A DNA stretch of 64,000 bases, taken from positions 515,948 to 579,947 of the forward strand of contig NZ_CANMHM010000001.1 of assembly GCF_947497695.1 (NCBI RefSeq). The letters run 5' to 3'. Source of the DNA: an uncultured Polaribacter sp. (GTDB taxonomy: Bacteria; Bacteroidota; Bacteroidia; Flavobacteriales; Flavobacteriaceae). Every line of letters begins with the position of its first letter. Within the stretch, counting starts at the first letter, position 1. Of the stretch, positions 1 through 9,177 are shown one piece after another. The notes beneath the pieces were generated by a model. The model did not search any database. It saw only the letters and a program-made list of their open reading frames with translations, and was not told the origin of the DNA. A program made the position numbers and the translations under genes.

Positions 1-750
1 ATCTATATTTAAAGAAACTTTATCAACATTAAAATATTTTTTAGTTAGAATTTTTTTACCTAAAATATTATAAAGTTCCACTTTTGTATCGTTAATATCT
101 TCTAACTTTATATGAACAAGTCCAGTTGTTGGGTTTGGTGATAATTGAAACAATAAGTTATCAACTTTGTCAATTGATAAAGAACTATCTGTTTCTTCCT
201 CTTCCTCATTATTCTCTTCTGTATTATTACTTTCTAAAGCATCAGGTATCGATGCATCTGTATAAGTAAAACTAGATCCACTTCCTATTGCATTTGTATT
301 TTTGTCTACGGCTGCAATATTTATATTAAATCCATTTAATGATTGGTCTTGATTAGAATTTTGAATTACGTCTATATCAAATTCAACAGAGCCAGAAAAA
401 TTTGCAGGTAATTCAGTATTTTGTTTAAAAGAGAGTGAGTTATTAATTGAGCTATAAGTTACATCAAAATAATTTAATAAAACACCAGTAATATTTGCTA
501 TATCGTCGTCTTTTAACTTTACATACTGTAAATTAACATTTATAGACATATTGGGTAAATTTGCAATTGCAGTTGCTGGTACTAAAACACCTGAAGATTC
601 AGATAGTGTAAAACCAGCTGTTGATGTCCCATTATTTTCAACAGTTCCAATAGGACTTGAAGTTATATAAGACTCTGTAACAGAAACAGATTGTGCATAA
701 CTAATAAAACTAGTTACAATCAATAATAAAATTAAGTTGAATTTTTTCAT
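1..750 (-). CDS. T9SS-sorted secreted protein (C-terminus cut by window edge)
   Basis: The minus-strand frame opens with ATG at 750 and runs off the left edge, giving 250 residues. It begins with a signal peptide (MKKFNLILLLIVTSFISYAQ). Next comes a region of about 150 residues rich in Ser, Thr, Asn and Val, which looks like a beta-sandwich of the cohesin/adhesin sort. An acidic linker rich in Glu and Asn follows. The end starts a type IX secretion sorting domain: the motif LSPNPTTGLVHIKL near residues 204-217, then VELYNILGKKI. Such domains are usually about 70-80 residues, so roughly 20-30 residues are probably missing. The protein is inferred to be exported through the T9SS that includes SprA, encoded at about 33.5 kb. 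The function of the passenger region is unknown. Confidence 0.82.
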   Translation of the reverse strand, partial: MKKFNLILLLIVTSFISYAQSVSVTESYITSSPIGTVENNGTSTAGFTLSESSGVLVPATAIANLPNMSINVNLQYVKLKDDDIANITGVLLNYFDVTYSSINNSLSFKQNTELPANFSGSVEFDIDVIQNSNQDQSLNGFNINIAAVDKNTNAIGSGSSFTYTDASIPDALESNNTEENNEEEEETDSSLSIDKVDNLLFQLSPNPTTGLVHIKLEDINDTKVELYNILGKKILTKKYFNVDKVSLNID

Positions 751-1065
751 TTTAGAGGTTTTTCATATTAAGATGATAATTTTGTTAAAAGTAATTAATA
801 ATTTGATGTAAACCAATTTTTTTTTCTTATAGTATAATTTTAGCTAGAATTGTGCTAAACATTTACAGTATTGCTTGTTATAATTATTTCTACACATATT
901 GATTAGTGTAAATTTATAATCATAATAATTTATTAATAACTTTCAACTTAATAAATTGTATTTTGCAACCAATAAAAATATCATTTGCAATAACATATAT
1001 AAATGATATATATTACTCCATAGAAAGAATGTTTTATGTAGTAAATGAAAATAAATAAACACTTA
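751..1065. other. AT-rich divergent intergenic region
   Basis: This roughly 315-base spacer separates the minus-strand secreted protein from the plus-strand rnr gene. It is extremely AT-rich and has no open frame with coding character. I could not identify a clear promoter pair, although TATTTTGC and ATTTGC words near 959-988 resemble degenerate Bacteroidota -7 elements for rnr. Confidence 0.4.
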
Positions 1066-3291
1066 ATGACAAGAAAAAAGAAAAAAATATATAAAAAGAA
1101 AGGGAACGTTGTAAAAGACATTACCAGAAATATATTTAAAATATTAAAAGAAGACAGTGATAAAGTATACAATTATAAACAAATTGCTGCAAAATTAAAG
1201 ATTTCTGATACTGATGGTAAAACTCAGATAATTAAGAAATTAGCAGAATTAACTGCTACAAAAAAAATAAAAGAAGTACAAAGAGGCAAGTTTCAAGTAA
1301 ATGTTGATAGAAAATATTCTATTGGTACTTTAGATGTTACATCTACAGGAAATGGGTATTTTATAACGGATGATTATGAAGATGATATTTTTATACCAAA
1401 CATCAACCTGGGTAAAGGTTTACATAATGATACTGTAAAAGCTTATGTATATAAAAGACGCAGTGGAAAAAAATATGAAGCAGATGTAGTTGAAATTATA
1501 GAACGTGCAAAAACAGATTTTGTAGGAGTTTTACAAAAAAATAAAAACAAGAATTTTGGTTTTGTTGTGCCAGATAATAATAAAATGTATGCAGACATTT
1601 TTGTTTCTGAAGGCAAATTAAATGGAGCTTTAGATGGAGATAAAGTACAAGCCACTATTGTAGATTGGCCTAAAAACTCTAAAAATCCGTTTGGTAAAAT
1701 TACTACAGTTTTAGGCAAACCAGGAGATCATAACACAGAAATGCATTCTATTTTATTAGAGTATGATTTACCTTATGAGTTTGAACCAGAAATAGAAAAA
1801 GAAGCCCAAAATCTTCCAATAGAAATTACAGAAAAAGAAATTGCAAAACGTAGAGATATGCGTAAAGATTTAACCTTTACAATAGATCCTAAAGATGCAA
1901 AAGATTTTGATGATGCTTTATCATTTACAAAATTAGAAAACGGTAATTTTGAAATAGGAATTCATATTGCAGATGTTTCGCATTATTTACAACCAAAAAC
2001 TATTTTAGATGATGAAGCTTATAAACGTGCAACTTCTGTATATTTGGTTGATAGAGTAGTACCTATGTTGCCAGAAATGTTAAGTAATGGTGTTTGTTCT
2101 TTAAGACCAAATGAAGAAAAATTAACCTTTTCTGCTGTTTTTGAGCTGAATAAAAAAGCACAAATTGTAAATGAGTGGTTTGGAAGAACAGTAACCTATT
2201 CAGACCAACGTTTTGCGTATGAAGAAGCACAATCTATTATAGAAAACTGTAAAATTTCTGATGATATTCAGCCTTATTTAATGCCTGAAGATATTTCTAT
2301 TATTGATAAAGTATACTCTGTTACTCCAGAAATTGTAGAAGCTACTTTAAAGTTAGATGAATTGGCTAAAACTCTTCGTAAAAAAAGAATGAAAGAGGGT
2401 GCTATTTCTTTTGATAGAGTAGAAGTTAAATTTAATTTAAATGAAGAAGCAAATCCTGTAGGTGTTTTCTTTAAAGAATCTAAAGATGCTAATAAATTAA
2501 TTGAAGAATTTATGTTATTAGCCAATAGAAAAGTAGCTGAGTTTATTGGTCGCCATAAAGGAAAACCATCAAACAAAACATTTATATATAGAGTACATGA
2601 TGAACCTGATGTAGAAAAATTAGCTTCTTTAGAAAATATAGTTCGTAAATTTGGATATAAAATTAATACAGACACCAAAAAATCGACTTCAGATTCTTTA
2701 AATCAGTTGTTAAGTGATGTTCATGGTAAAGCAGAATCTAATATGATTGAAACCTTAACCATCAGAACTATGTCTAAAGCAGTATATACAACTCAAAATA
2801 TTGGACATTATGGATTGGCTTTTGATTATTACAGTCATTTTACATCGCCAATTAGACGATATCCAGATGTAATGACACATCGTTTATTACAACATTATTT
2901 AGATGGAGGTGAAACTCCCAAAGCAGATAAATACGAAGAAAAGTGTAAACATTCTTCAAATAGAGAAGAATTGGCATCTAAAGCAGAAAGATCATCTATA
3001 AAATACATGCAAGTTAAATACATGCAAGATCATAAAGATGAAATTTTTGATGGTGTAATTACAGGTGTTACAGAATGGGGTATTTATGTAGAAATTTCTT
3101 CTAATAAATGCGAAGGAATGGTAAGATTAAGAGACATTAAAAGCGATCATTATATTTTTGATGAAAAACAATATGCTATTATTGGGCAATCCTCTAAAAA
3201 TATGTATCAATTAGGTGATGATGTTAAAGTTAGAGTTAAACATACAGATTTAGAACGTAAACATTTAGATTTTGCGTTAATTGAAGAGTAA
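1066..3291 (+). CDS. rnr: Ribonuclease R (RNB family 3'-5' exoribonuclease)
   Basis: RNase R degrades structured RNA processively from the 3' end in the cytoplasm. The protein is about 741 residues, normal for the family. It has an N-terminal winged-helix-like region, cold-shock type OB domains, and the RNB catalytic core with the aspartate cluster TIDPKDAKDFDDALSF near residues 272-287. The second core motif, HFTSPIRRYPD, lies near residues 595-605. A C-terminal S1 domain starts at about residue 660 (DGVITGVTEWGIYVE) and ends near the stop. An upstream in-frame ATG at 1045 adds seven residues. I prefer 1066 because a lysine-rich MTRKKKK start is typical of flavobacterial RNase R. It appears to be a single-gene unit. 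Confidence 0.95.
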   Translation: MTRKKKKIYKKKGNVVKDITRNIFKILKEDSDKVYNYKQIAAKLKISDTDGKTQIIKKLAELTATKKIKEVQRGKFQVNVDRKYSIGTLDVTSTGNGYFITDDYEDDIFIPNINLGKGLHNDTVKAYVYKRRSGKKYEADVVEIIERAKTDFVGVLQKNKNKNFGFVVPDNNKMYADIFVSEGKLNGALDGDKVQATIVDWPKNSKNPFGKITTVLGKPGDHNTEMHSILLEYDLPYEFEPEIEKEAQNLPIEITEKEIAKRRDMRKDLTFTIDPKDAKDFDDALSFTKLENGNFEIGIHIADVSHYLQPKTILDDEAYKRATSVYLVDRVVPMLPEMLSNGVCSLRPNEEKLTFSAVFELNKKAQIVNEWFGRTVTYSDQRFAYEEAQSIIENCKISDDIQPYLMPEDISIIDKVYSVTPEIVEATLKLDELAKTLRKKRMKEGAISFDRVEVKFNLNEEANPVGVFFKESKDANKLIEEFMLLANRKVAEFIGRHKGKPSNKTFIYRVHDEPDVEKLASLENIVRKFGYKINTDTKKSTSDSLNQLLSDVHGKAESNMIETLTIRTMSKAVYTTQNIGHYGLAFDYYSHFTSPIRRYPDVMTHRLLQHYLDGGETPKADKYEEKCKHSSNREELASKAERSSIKYMQVKYMQDHKDEIFDGVITGVTEWGIYVEISSNKCEGMVRLRDIKSDHYIFDEKQYAIIGQSSKNMYQLGDDVKVRVKHTDLERKHLDFALIEE

Positions 3292-3703
3292 TTTTAGCAT
3301 TTTTATCACCATTTATTAATGTAAGTAAAAGAGAATTTATTTTTTATAAATAGTAAATAAGATCCTGTTTATGTGTTAAATATGGTATTATTCAAATAAA
3401 TTCTATTAATTATTTTTTACCTAATTTATTGTTAGTAAACTTTAAAATGATTAAAAATTAGTTTTACATTTGTTACTTAAATAATTAATTTATAGTTATT
3501 TAGATAATTTTATAAGTCTACAATACCATAGAACTAAAATTATAAATTATCAGAGAAAAATTGAATGATAAAATAAGTTTTTAAGGTTCTATTTTTACAA
3601 AGTAAATCCATAAATTTTACTAGGTAAAAAAGTAGTTGGAGGTATTATTAAAAAAAAATGAGCAGTCTTTTTTAAAAATAATCTCTTGTAATAACCTTTT
3701 TTG
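3292..3703. other. AT-rich non-coding stretch between rnr and tatA
   Basis: About 410 bases lie between the rnr stop and the tatA promoter and contain no credible gene. An isolated TACATTTG word at 3465-3472 matches the Bacteroidota -7 consensus. It could start a small RNA or a long tatA leader, but no clear hairpin terminator or conserved RNA was recognised. Confidence 0.35.
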
Positions 3704-3711
3704 TATCTTTG
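3704..3711 (+). promoter_or_regulatory. TAnnTTTG (-7) promoter element of tatA
   Basis: TATCTTTG is a perfect match to the Bacteroidota -7 consensus TAnnTTTG. A TTG 16 bases upstream (3685-3687) may serve as the -33 element. The transcript would start near 3716-3720, about 12-16 bases before the ATG at 3732, so upstream in-frame starts are excluded. Confidence 0.6.
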
Positions 3712-3731
3712 CCATACTAAAAACTAGAAAA

Positions 3732-3920
3732 ATGAATAGCTTATCAATATATTTTGGAATGATTGGTGGACCTCAAATTATAATTATTGTTGTGGTAATT
3801 TTATTATTATTTGGTGGTAAAAAAATTCCTGAATTAATGAGAGGTATTGGTAGTGGAATTAAAGAATTCAAAAACGCTGCTAAAGATGAATCTTCAGAAA
3901 AAATAGAAGAAAAAAAATAA
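3732..3920 (+). CDS. tatA: Twin-arginine translocase subunit TatA/TatE
   Basis: This 62-residue protein has the TatA plan. A membrane helix rich in Ile, Val and Leu spans about residues 12-28 and is followed by the hinge [21 protein letters not shown] short charged amphipathic tail ends in KIEEKK. TatA oligomerises in the inner membrane and, with TatC, moves folded twin-arginine precursors to the periplasm. The frame stays open upstream to 3636, but the TATCTTTG promoter lies inside that extension, so translation must start at 3732. No tatC is in the window. A second TatA-type gene lies at 23158-23439. Confidence 0.9.
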   Translation: MNSLSIYFGMIGGPQIIIIVVVILLLFGGKKIPELMRGIGSGIKEFKNAAKDESSEKIEEKK

Positions 3921-4160
3921 TTTTTAACTTTATTAACATTTTTAATCTAATTTGTTAACAACATTGTTTTTTTTTATTAAATTGCGCGATATTTCAAGTA
4001 TCGAACTTCCCTAAAGAATTACTTGATAAATATAATTTCAAGTGTAAAATATCCCTACAATTATACTTTTTAAAATTTTTATAAATTATTTTTTTGTATT
4101 GATTATTTTCTAAATATCTAGAGCATAATTACTACTAAATAAATTTTTAACAAGTACAAA

Positions 4161-5099
4161 ATGAGTAAAAAAGCGAGTTATCTTTTAGGTATTTTTATTA
4201 CAATTGTTGTAGGTGTAATTCTTTATTACATAACTGATAGTCATAAATTTAATACTTCTTATCCTTCAGATAAATTAGAAATAGCTAATTCATCAAATAT
4301 ACCAAAATACCCCTTTTTAATTTCTGATGAAAAAAGTGGGTTTAAAGCAGAAGTGGCAGATAATTTTAACTTTTTAACTTCTGATGCTGCTTTTATTAAA
4401 CCAGTATCTAATGGTGTTTTAGATGTAATTTCTAAACTAAAAGAACAACTTTTAAAAAATCCTTCTCAAGTTTTAGATATTACAGGCTTATTTAAGGTTG
4501 ATGAAACGAATACTACAGATTTTGAAAATTTAGGATTGGCAAGAGCCAATTCTATAAAAGATTTTTTAATTTCTTTAGGCGTTTCAGATAAACAGTTAAG
4601 TACTTCTTTTAAACTAGATAACAACCTTACTGCAGATGATAATGATATTATATATGGTCCTTTAGCTTTTAATTTAGTAAGTAGTGATGATGCAAATTGT
4701 AGTTTACCTAATACAGATAATGCGTCTTTTGATGAAGCACAAATAGCAGCTTACAAAAAGCTAATTGGTGCATCTTTTGTTATAAATTTCGATTTTGCTA
4801 GATCATCTACAAAACTAACAAAACTTCAAAAACAAAAATTAAAAGAAATTTGTAATGCTGCAAAAGCATTAGGTTTAAAAATTACAGTAACTGGTCATAC
4901 AGATAGTGTTGGTACCAATAGCTCTAATTACGTTTTAGGAAAGAAAAGAGCCAATTTTGTAAAAGATCAACTACTTAAAAGTGGAGGTTCAGATACAGAA
5001 ATACAAACTTCTTCTAAAGGAGAAAACCAACCAATTAGTAGCAATACTACAGAAGATGGAAGATCTCAAAATAGAAGAACAGTCATAACAATAAGCTAA
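4161..5099 (+). CDS. OmpA-family peptidoglycan-associated protein
   Basis: The 312-residue protein has a single N-terminal hydrophobic segment (about residues 6-26) that may be a membrane anchor or an uncleaved signal. Two OmpA-like modules follow. The first is degenerate, near residues 75-160. The second is clear, near residues 205-312, with INFDFARSSTKL, the binding motif TGHTDSVGTNSSNYVLGKKR and a final RSQNRRTVITIS. This fold binds diaminopimelate in peptidoglycan and suggests anchoring of the envelope. It sits 24 bases before the helix-hairpin-helix membrane protein gene and probably shares its transcript. Confidence 0.85.
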   Translation: MSKKASYLLGIFITIVVGVILYYITDSHKFNTSYPSDKLEIANSSNIPKYPFLISDEKSGFKAEVADNFNFLTSDAAFIKPVSNGVLDVISKLKEQLLKNPSQVLDITGLFKVDETNTTDFENLGLARANSIKDFLISLGVSDKQLSTSFKLDNNLTADDNDIIYGPLAFNLVSSDDANCSLPNTDNASFDEAQIAAYKKLIGASFVINFDFARSSTKLTKLQKQKLKEICNAAKALGLKITVTGHTDSVGTNSSNYVLGKKRANFVKDQLLKSGGSDTEIQTSSKGENQPISSNTTEDGRSQNRRTVITIS

Positions 5100-5123
5100 C
5101 AAACAAATAAAAAAAAGAAGATT

Positions 5124-5630
5124 ATGAATTGGTATATGTTAATTCCAATAGTTGTAGGTATCATTTGTGCAATTTTTGGATATTTAATAGGAAGATTAAG
5201 TAGAGGAAATAATGAAGATGATACATTTTCTTATAAAAAAATAATTTCTAAACTAGAGTCAGATTTGGCTGCTTGTAAAGCTAATAAGTCATATTTAAAC
5301 AACTCAGTATTATCAGAAGCATCTTTTGTGCCTGTATTTGATGCTGCTGCTGCAAAGGCTGTATTTGGTAAAAAAATTGTTCAAGACGATTTAACAATTG
5401 TAGAAGGAATTGGTCCTAAAATAGCAGAGTTATTTATAGAAAATAATGTTAAAACTTGGAAAGATTTAGCTGATACATCTATAGATAAATGTAAAGAAAT
5501 TTTAGATAGTGGAGGAGATCGTTTTAAAATACATACACCACGTACTTGGCCAAAACAAGCAAAGTTTGCTCACGAAGGTAAATGGGAAGTATTATTTAAG
5601 TGGCAAGGAGAATTAGATGGTGGTAAATAG
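5124..5630 (+). CDS. Membrane-anchored helix-hairpin-helix protein
   Basis: The 168-residue protein has an N-terminal membrane segment (about residues 3-24) ending in a glycine/arginine stretch, followed by a predicted helical linker. Its C-terminal domain holds DLTIVEGIGPKIAELFIENN near residues 89-108, the helix-hairpin-helix motif seen in DNA- and nucleotide-binding proteins. The sequence ends in a conserved-looking tail rich in Trp, Lys and Phe. Similar proteins in Bacteroidota combine a membrane anchor with this HhH module, but their role is not established. It is probably co-transcribed with the OmpA-like gene, which suggests an envelope function. A strong terminator follows. Confidence 0.7.
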   Translation: MNWYMLIPIVVGIICAIFGYLIGRLSRGNNEDDTFSYKKIISKLESDLAACKANKSYLNNSVLSEASFVPVFDAAAAKAVFGKKIVQDDLTIVEGIGPKIAELFIENNVKTWKDLADTSIDKCKEILDSGGDRFKIHTPRTWPKQAKFAHEGKWEVLFKWQGELDGGK

Positions 5631-5637
5631 CATTTAA

Positions 5638-5691
5638 TTAAACCATAAAAAAAAGAGCTAATCATTTTTGATTAGCTCTTTTTTTGGTTTA
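5638..5691. terminator. Bidirectional rho-independent terminator
   Basis: A near-perfect hairpin has stem AAAGAGCTAATCA / TGATTAGCTCTTT, flanked by A-runs on the left and T-runs on the right. It separates the convergent HhH-protein and SPFH genes and can serve both strands. Confidence 0.9.
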
Positions 5692-5702
5692 AAGTGAAAA
5701 GT

Positions 5703-6632
5703 TTATTCCTTTAATTTTTTAGGTTTTGCACTCTTCATAGCTTCACCAATTTGGTTACTTGCTGTAAAACTAGCCACCATATCATTTAACATTTGACTAC
5801 CTGCTTGAGGCGAATTTGGTAACAATATTAAATTACTATTAGTTTCACTACCTATAGATTGTAAAGTGTCATAATGTTGCGTTACAACGATTAATGCAGA
5901 AGCTTCTTGACTGTTTATACCAACTCTATTTAAAACATCTACAGATTCTTCTAAACCACGTGCAATTTCACGTCTTTGGTCTGCAATACCTTGTCCTTGT
6001 AAACGTTTACTTTCTGCTTCGGCTTTTGCTTTTTCAACAATTAAAATACGTTGAGCATCCCCTTCATATTGTGCAGCTGTTTTTTCTCTATCTGCTGCAT
6101 TAATTCTGTTCATTGCTATTTTTACTTGTGCATCAGGGTCAATATCTGTTACTAAAGTTCTAATAATATCAAATCCATAATCTAACATGGCATCATTTAA
6201 TTCTGTTTTTACAGCAATAGCAATGTCATTTTTTTTCACAAAAACATCGTCTAATTTCATTTTTGGTACTTCTGCTCTTACTACATCAAAAACATAACTT
6301 GTTATTTGTTCATGTGGGTAATCTAGTTTATAAAAAGCATCATAAACTTTGTCTTTAATTACTTTGTATTGTACAGAAACTTTTAACTTAACAAATACAT
6401 CATCTAATGTTTTTGTTTCAATAATCACATCTAATTGCTGAATTTTTAAGCTTAATCTACCAGCAATTTTATCTACAATAGGAATTTTCATTTTTAGACC
6501 TGATTGACGAATACTTTGAAATTTTCCAAAACGCTCAATAATAGCAGCAGTTTGTTGTTTCACCATAAAAAATGCTGAAAATATAATAATTCCAATAATA
6601 ACAATGGGGATAATAAGTGTAGTAGGTATCAT
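5703..6632 (-). CDS. SPFH/stomatin-like membrane protein (QmcA/HflK-type)
   Basis: The 309-residue protein begins with a membrane helix (about residues 5-24). An SPFH/band-7 domain follows, recognisable by AAIIERFGKFQSIRQSGLKM and by RAEVPKMKLDDVFVKKNDI near residue 120. A charged coiled coil rich in Ala, Glu and Lys (KAKAEAESKRLQGQGIADQR) covers about residues 200-230. Such proteins form large cage-like oligomers on the membrane and modulate proteases such as FtsH. The C-terminus is short and basic. No NfeD partner is adjacent. Only a degenerate -7 element (TATCTTTA) lies about 33 bases upstream of the ATG. Confidence 0.9.
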   Translation of the reverse strand: MIPTTLIIPIVIIGIIIFSAFFMVKQQTAAIIERFGKFQSIRQSGLKMKIPIVDKIAGRLSLKIQQLDVIIETKTLDDVFVKLKVSVQYKVIKDKVYDAFYKLDYPHEQITSYVFDVVRAEVPKMKLDDVFVKKNDIAIAVKTELNDAMLDYGFDIIRTLVTDIDPDAQVKIAMNRINAADREKTAAQYEGDAQRILIVEKAKAEAESKRLQGQGIADQRREIARGLEESVDVLNRVGINSQEASALIVVTQHYDTLQSIGSETNSNLILLPNSPQAGSQMLNDMVASFTASNQIGEAMKSAKPKKLKE

Positions 6633-6727
6633 AATAATTTTTTTGATTAATAATTGTTTAAGGTAAAGATACTGAATTTTATAGTTTTTTTAAGGCGTTG
6701 ATTTTTTTAAGAAATATTTATAAAAAA

Positions 6728-6757
6728 AATCCTGTAAAAATTATTTTTTACAGGATT
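6728..6757 (-). terminator. Terminator after the 6783-7322 gene
   Basis: The stem AATCCTGTAAAAA / TTTTTACAGGATT is followed on the minus strand by a run of T. It lies about 25 bases past the stop of the small secreted protein gene. Confidence 0.85.
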
Positions 6758-6782
6758 ATTATTGGTGTTATTTTTTTAAATT

Positions 6783-7322
6783 TTATTCTTTTTCTTTCGG
6801 AAAAACTTTATATAATCTTCTATTATATTTTATCCATTTGCTGTATTGCTTTTCTGTAAGTAACTCTTTTAGGGTTGCATCTAGTTTTCTATCTTCATTT
6901 TTAAGTGTTTCCAACAAAGGTTTTAGGTTATCTGCCATTGTTTTTTGAACCTTTTTCTGATTCGAAAAATCTCCTGTACTTCTTGATGTTTTCTGAAAAT
7001 TTTCAACCATTTCTTTGGTACTTCTTAATAAAAAAGAATTAATTCTTGTAATATCTTTTATATCTTTATTGTACTTGGTTAGTATTTTAGTAAATTCTTT
7101 TCCTTCTTTAGAAGAACTTTTTATATTTGATTTTTTTGCTGCTTTAGGAATGTTATAAACCACAATTCCCATATACTTTTCTATTTCAAAATTTGGTTCT
7201 GGAGCTTTTTGTTCTGCTTGCATAACAGGACCTCTTTGGTTTCTTAAACCACCATTACCAAATTGAGCTTGTATTGTATTGAATGCTAATGTTAAAAGTA
7301 AAAGGAGTATTATTTTTTTCAT
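6783..7322 (-). CDS. Secreted Spy/CpxP-like small protein
   Basis: The 179-residue protein starts with a clear signal peptide (MKKIILLLLLTLAFNTIQAQ). The mature part is highly charged, mostly helical and without cysteines. It ends in an LTEKQYSKW motif near residue 160, which resembles the LTxxQ element of the periplasmic Spy/CpxP chaperone family. Many Bacteroidota encode such Spy-like proteins of unknown role. The gene starts 42 bases after the gltX stop and so may be the last gene of the gltX transcript, closed by the terminator at 6728-6757. The family assignment is tentative. Confidence 0.65.
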   Translation of the reverse strand: MKKIILLLLLTLAFNTIQAQFGNGGLRNQRGPVMQAEQKAPEPNFEIEKYMGIVVYNIPKAAKKSNIKSSSKEGKEFTKILTKYNKDIKDITRINSFLLRSTKEMVENFQKTSRSTGDFSNQKKVQKTMADNLKPLLETLKNEDRKLDATLKELLTEKQYSKWIKYNRRLYKVFPKEKE

Positions 7323-7364
7323 AATCTTGTTTTATTTTTTTGTTAGTCATTAATAATTGTTAAC

Positions 7365-8885
7365 CTATAACTTTTCAATAGCGTTTTTAAGCCTTTTAAC
7401 AGTTTCTTCTTTACCAATCATTGCAATGATGTCAAATAAATGTGGTCCTGCCAATTTACCTACTAAAGAAAGTCTTAAAGGTTGCATTATTTTACCAAAA
7501 CCAATTTCCATGCCAGTAATCCATTCTTTTATTTCTTTCTCTGTATTTTCTGATGAAAAGTCATTAATTGAAGAAATTACGTTAATTAATTTATTCATCA
7601 AATCTGCAGTTCCTTCTTTCCAGTTTTTCTTTGATGCTTTTGCATCATATTCTGATGGTGTTTTAAAAAAGTAGCTTGATAAATCCCAAAAATCGTTTAC
7701 AAAAATTGCTCTTTCTTTGATGGATGCAACTACTTTTAAAACATATTCTTTGTCTTTTGTAATTCCTTTATTTTCTAAAATTGGTAGGTATAAATCTGTC
7801 AATTCAACATCAGACTTTGTCTGCATATATTGTTGATTGAACCATTTTGCTTTATCTGGACTAAATTTTGCACCAGATTTACTTACGCGTTTTAAATCGA
7901 AAGTTTCAATTAATGCTTCTAAAGAAAAAATTTCTTGTTCTGTTCCAGGATTCCATCCTAAAAAAGCCAACATATTTATAAATGCGTCATTAAAATAACC
8001 ATCTTCTTTATAACCACGAGAAACATCGCCAGAAATTTTATTTGTATATTCTAAAGGAAACACAGGGAAACCTAATTTGTCTCCATCTCTTTTGCTTAAT
8101 TTTCCTTTTCCAACAGGTTTTAAAATTAAGGGTAAATGAGCAAATTTAGGAGCATCCCAATTAAAAGCTCTATACAATAAAACATGTAAAGGCATTGAAG
8201 GCAGCCATTCTTCTCCACGAATTACGTGGCTAATTTCCATCAAATGATCATCAACAATATTTGCTAAATGGTACGTTGGCATTCCATCGCCTTTAAACAA
8301 AATTTTATCATCTAAAGTATTGGTATCAATTTTAATATCTCCACGAATTTCATCTTGCATTCTTAGCACTTCATCTTGTGGAGTTTTAAAACGAATTACA
8401 TAATTATCGCCAGAATTAATTCTGTTTTGTACTTCTTCATCCGTTAAAACTAAAGAATTTACCAAACGTCCTTTTTCACGATTGTGCCAATTGTAAATAA
8501 AGGTTTTACCTTCTGCTTCATGTCCTTTTCTATGTGTATCTAACTGTTCTGGAGTATCAAAACAATAATAAGCCCAACCCGTTTCAATTAGTTGATCTGC
8601 ATATTTTTTATATAAATCTTTTCTTTCTGATTGTCTGTAAGAACCAAATTTTTCGTTTTTTCCAGGACCTTCATCAAAAGGAATATTACACCATTCTAGA
8701 GCATCAATAATATATTGTTCTGCATTGGCAACATAACGTGTTTGATCTGTATCTTCAATTCGAAGCACAAAAGTTCCGTTGTGTTTTTTTGCAAATAAAT
8801 AATTATATAAAGCTGTTCTTACACCACCAATATGAAGTGGTCCTGTAGGACTTGGTGCAAAACGAACACGTACATTAGATTCCAT
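7365..8885 (-). CDS. gltX: Glutamyl-tRNA synthetase
   Basis: This class I synthetase of 506 residues charges tRNA-Glu. The Rossmann-fold signature is complete: FAPSPTGPLHIGGVRTALYN holds the HIGH motif near residue 18, followed by RIEDTDQTR. The KMSKS equivalent is KLSKRDGDKLG near residue 265. Length is normal and the helical anticodon-binding C-terminal domain is intact. A perfect TATATTTG promoter element lies about 23 bases upstream of the ATG. Confidence 0.97.
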   Translation of the reverse strand: MESNVRVRFAPSPTGPLHIGGVRTALYNYLFAKKHNGTFVLRIEDTDQTRYVANAEQYIIDALEWCNIPFDEGPGKNEKFGSYRQSERKDLYKKYADQLIETGWAYYCFDTPEQLDTHRKGHEAEGKTFIYNWHNREKGRLVNSLVLTDEEVQNRINSGDNYVIRFKTPQDEVLRMQDEIRGDIKIDTNTLDDKILFKGDGMPTYHLANIVDDHLMEISHVIRGEEWLPSMPLHVLLYRAFNWDAPKFAHLPLILKPVGKGKLSKRDGDKLGFPVFPLEYTNKISGDVSRGYKEDGYFNDAFINMLAFLGWNPGTEQEIFSLEALIETFDLKRVSKSGAKFSPDKAKWFNQQYMQTKSDVELTDLYLPILENKGITKDKEYVLKVVASIKERAIFVNDFWDLSSYFFKTPSEYDAKASKKNWKEGTADLMNKLINVISSINDFSSENTEKEIKEWITGMEIGFGKIMQPLRLSLVGKLAGPHLFDIIAMIGKEETVKRLKNAIEKL

Positions 8886-8907
8886 TTTTGTCTTTTTTTA
8901 GAGTTGA

Positions 8908-8915
8908 CAAATATA
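8908..8915 (-). promoter_or_regulatory. -7 promoter element of gltX
   Basis: On the minus strand this reads TATATTTG, a perfect TAnnTTTG match, 23 bases before the gltX start. No clear -33 TTG was found. Confidence 0.5.
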
Positions 8916-8959
8916 GTTTTTAAAAGAGAGAATAGAAATTAGAAAACATATTTTCCATA

Positions 8960-8983
8960 CAGTTTGTCATTTCGTAGAAATCT
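8960..8983. repeat. Degenerate arm of a dispersed intergenic repeat
   Basis: CAGTTTGTCATTTCGTAGAA matches the GTCATTTCGA/GTCATTCTGA core found in several other intergenic spots of this window (18.4, 21.9, 22.9, 23.0 and 63.7 kb). Only one arm is clear here. Confidence 0.5.
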
Positions 8984-9065
8984 TATAATGATTCTTAATT
9001 TTTAAGGGTTTCTTTCAAAAAGATAAACTTTGAAGCTATGGATATGTAGACCCCAATTTTGTAAT

Positions 9066-9107
9066 AATAAATACCTTTTAAGTTTTAATACTTAAAAGGT
9101 ATTTATT
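9066..9107. terminator. Strong AT-rich hairpin
   Basis: The perfect inverted repeat AAATACCTTTTAAG / CTTAAAAGGTATTT has an eight-base loop and is followed by eight T on the plus strand. It lies about 70 bases beyond the stop of the 9178-10017 minus-strand gene, which it may terminate through its U-rich lower stem. The better T-run is on the plus strand, where no gene is seen. Confidence 0.6.
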
Positions 9108-9177
9108 TTTTTTGTTTAAAAATTTAATTTCTCCGATTTCTTGAGAAAATTCTTTTATAATTTTAGTGAAACAACCC

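Noticed and set aside
3636..3731. A 32-residue N-terminal extension of tatA
   Set aside because: It has no counterpart in TatA proteins, and the promoter element at 3704-3711 lies inside it.
8460..8485. TTCACGATTGTGCC inside gltX considered as a parS site
   Set aside because: It lacks the CACGTG-type core and palindromic arms.
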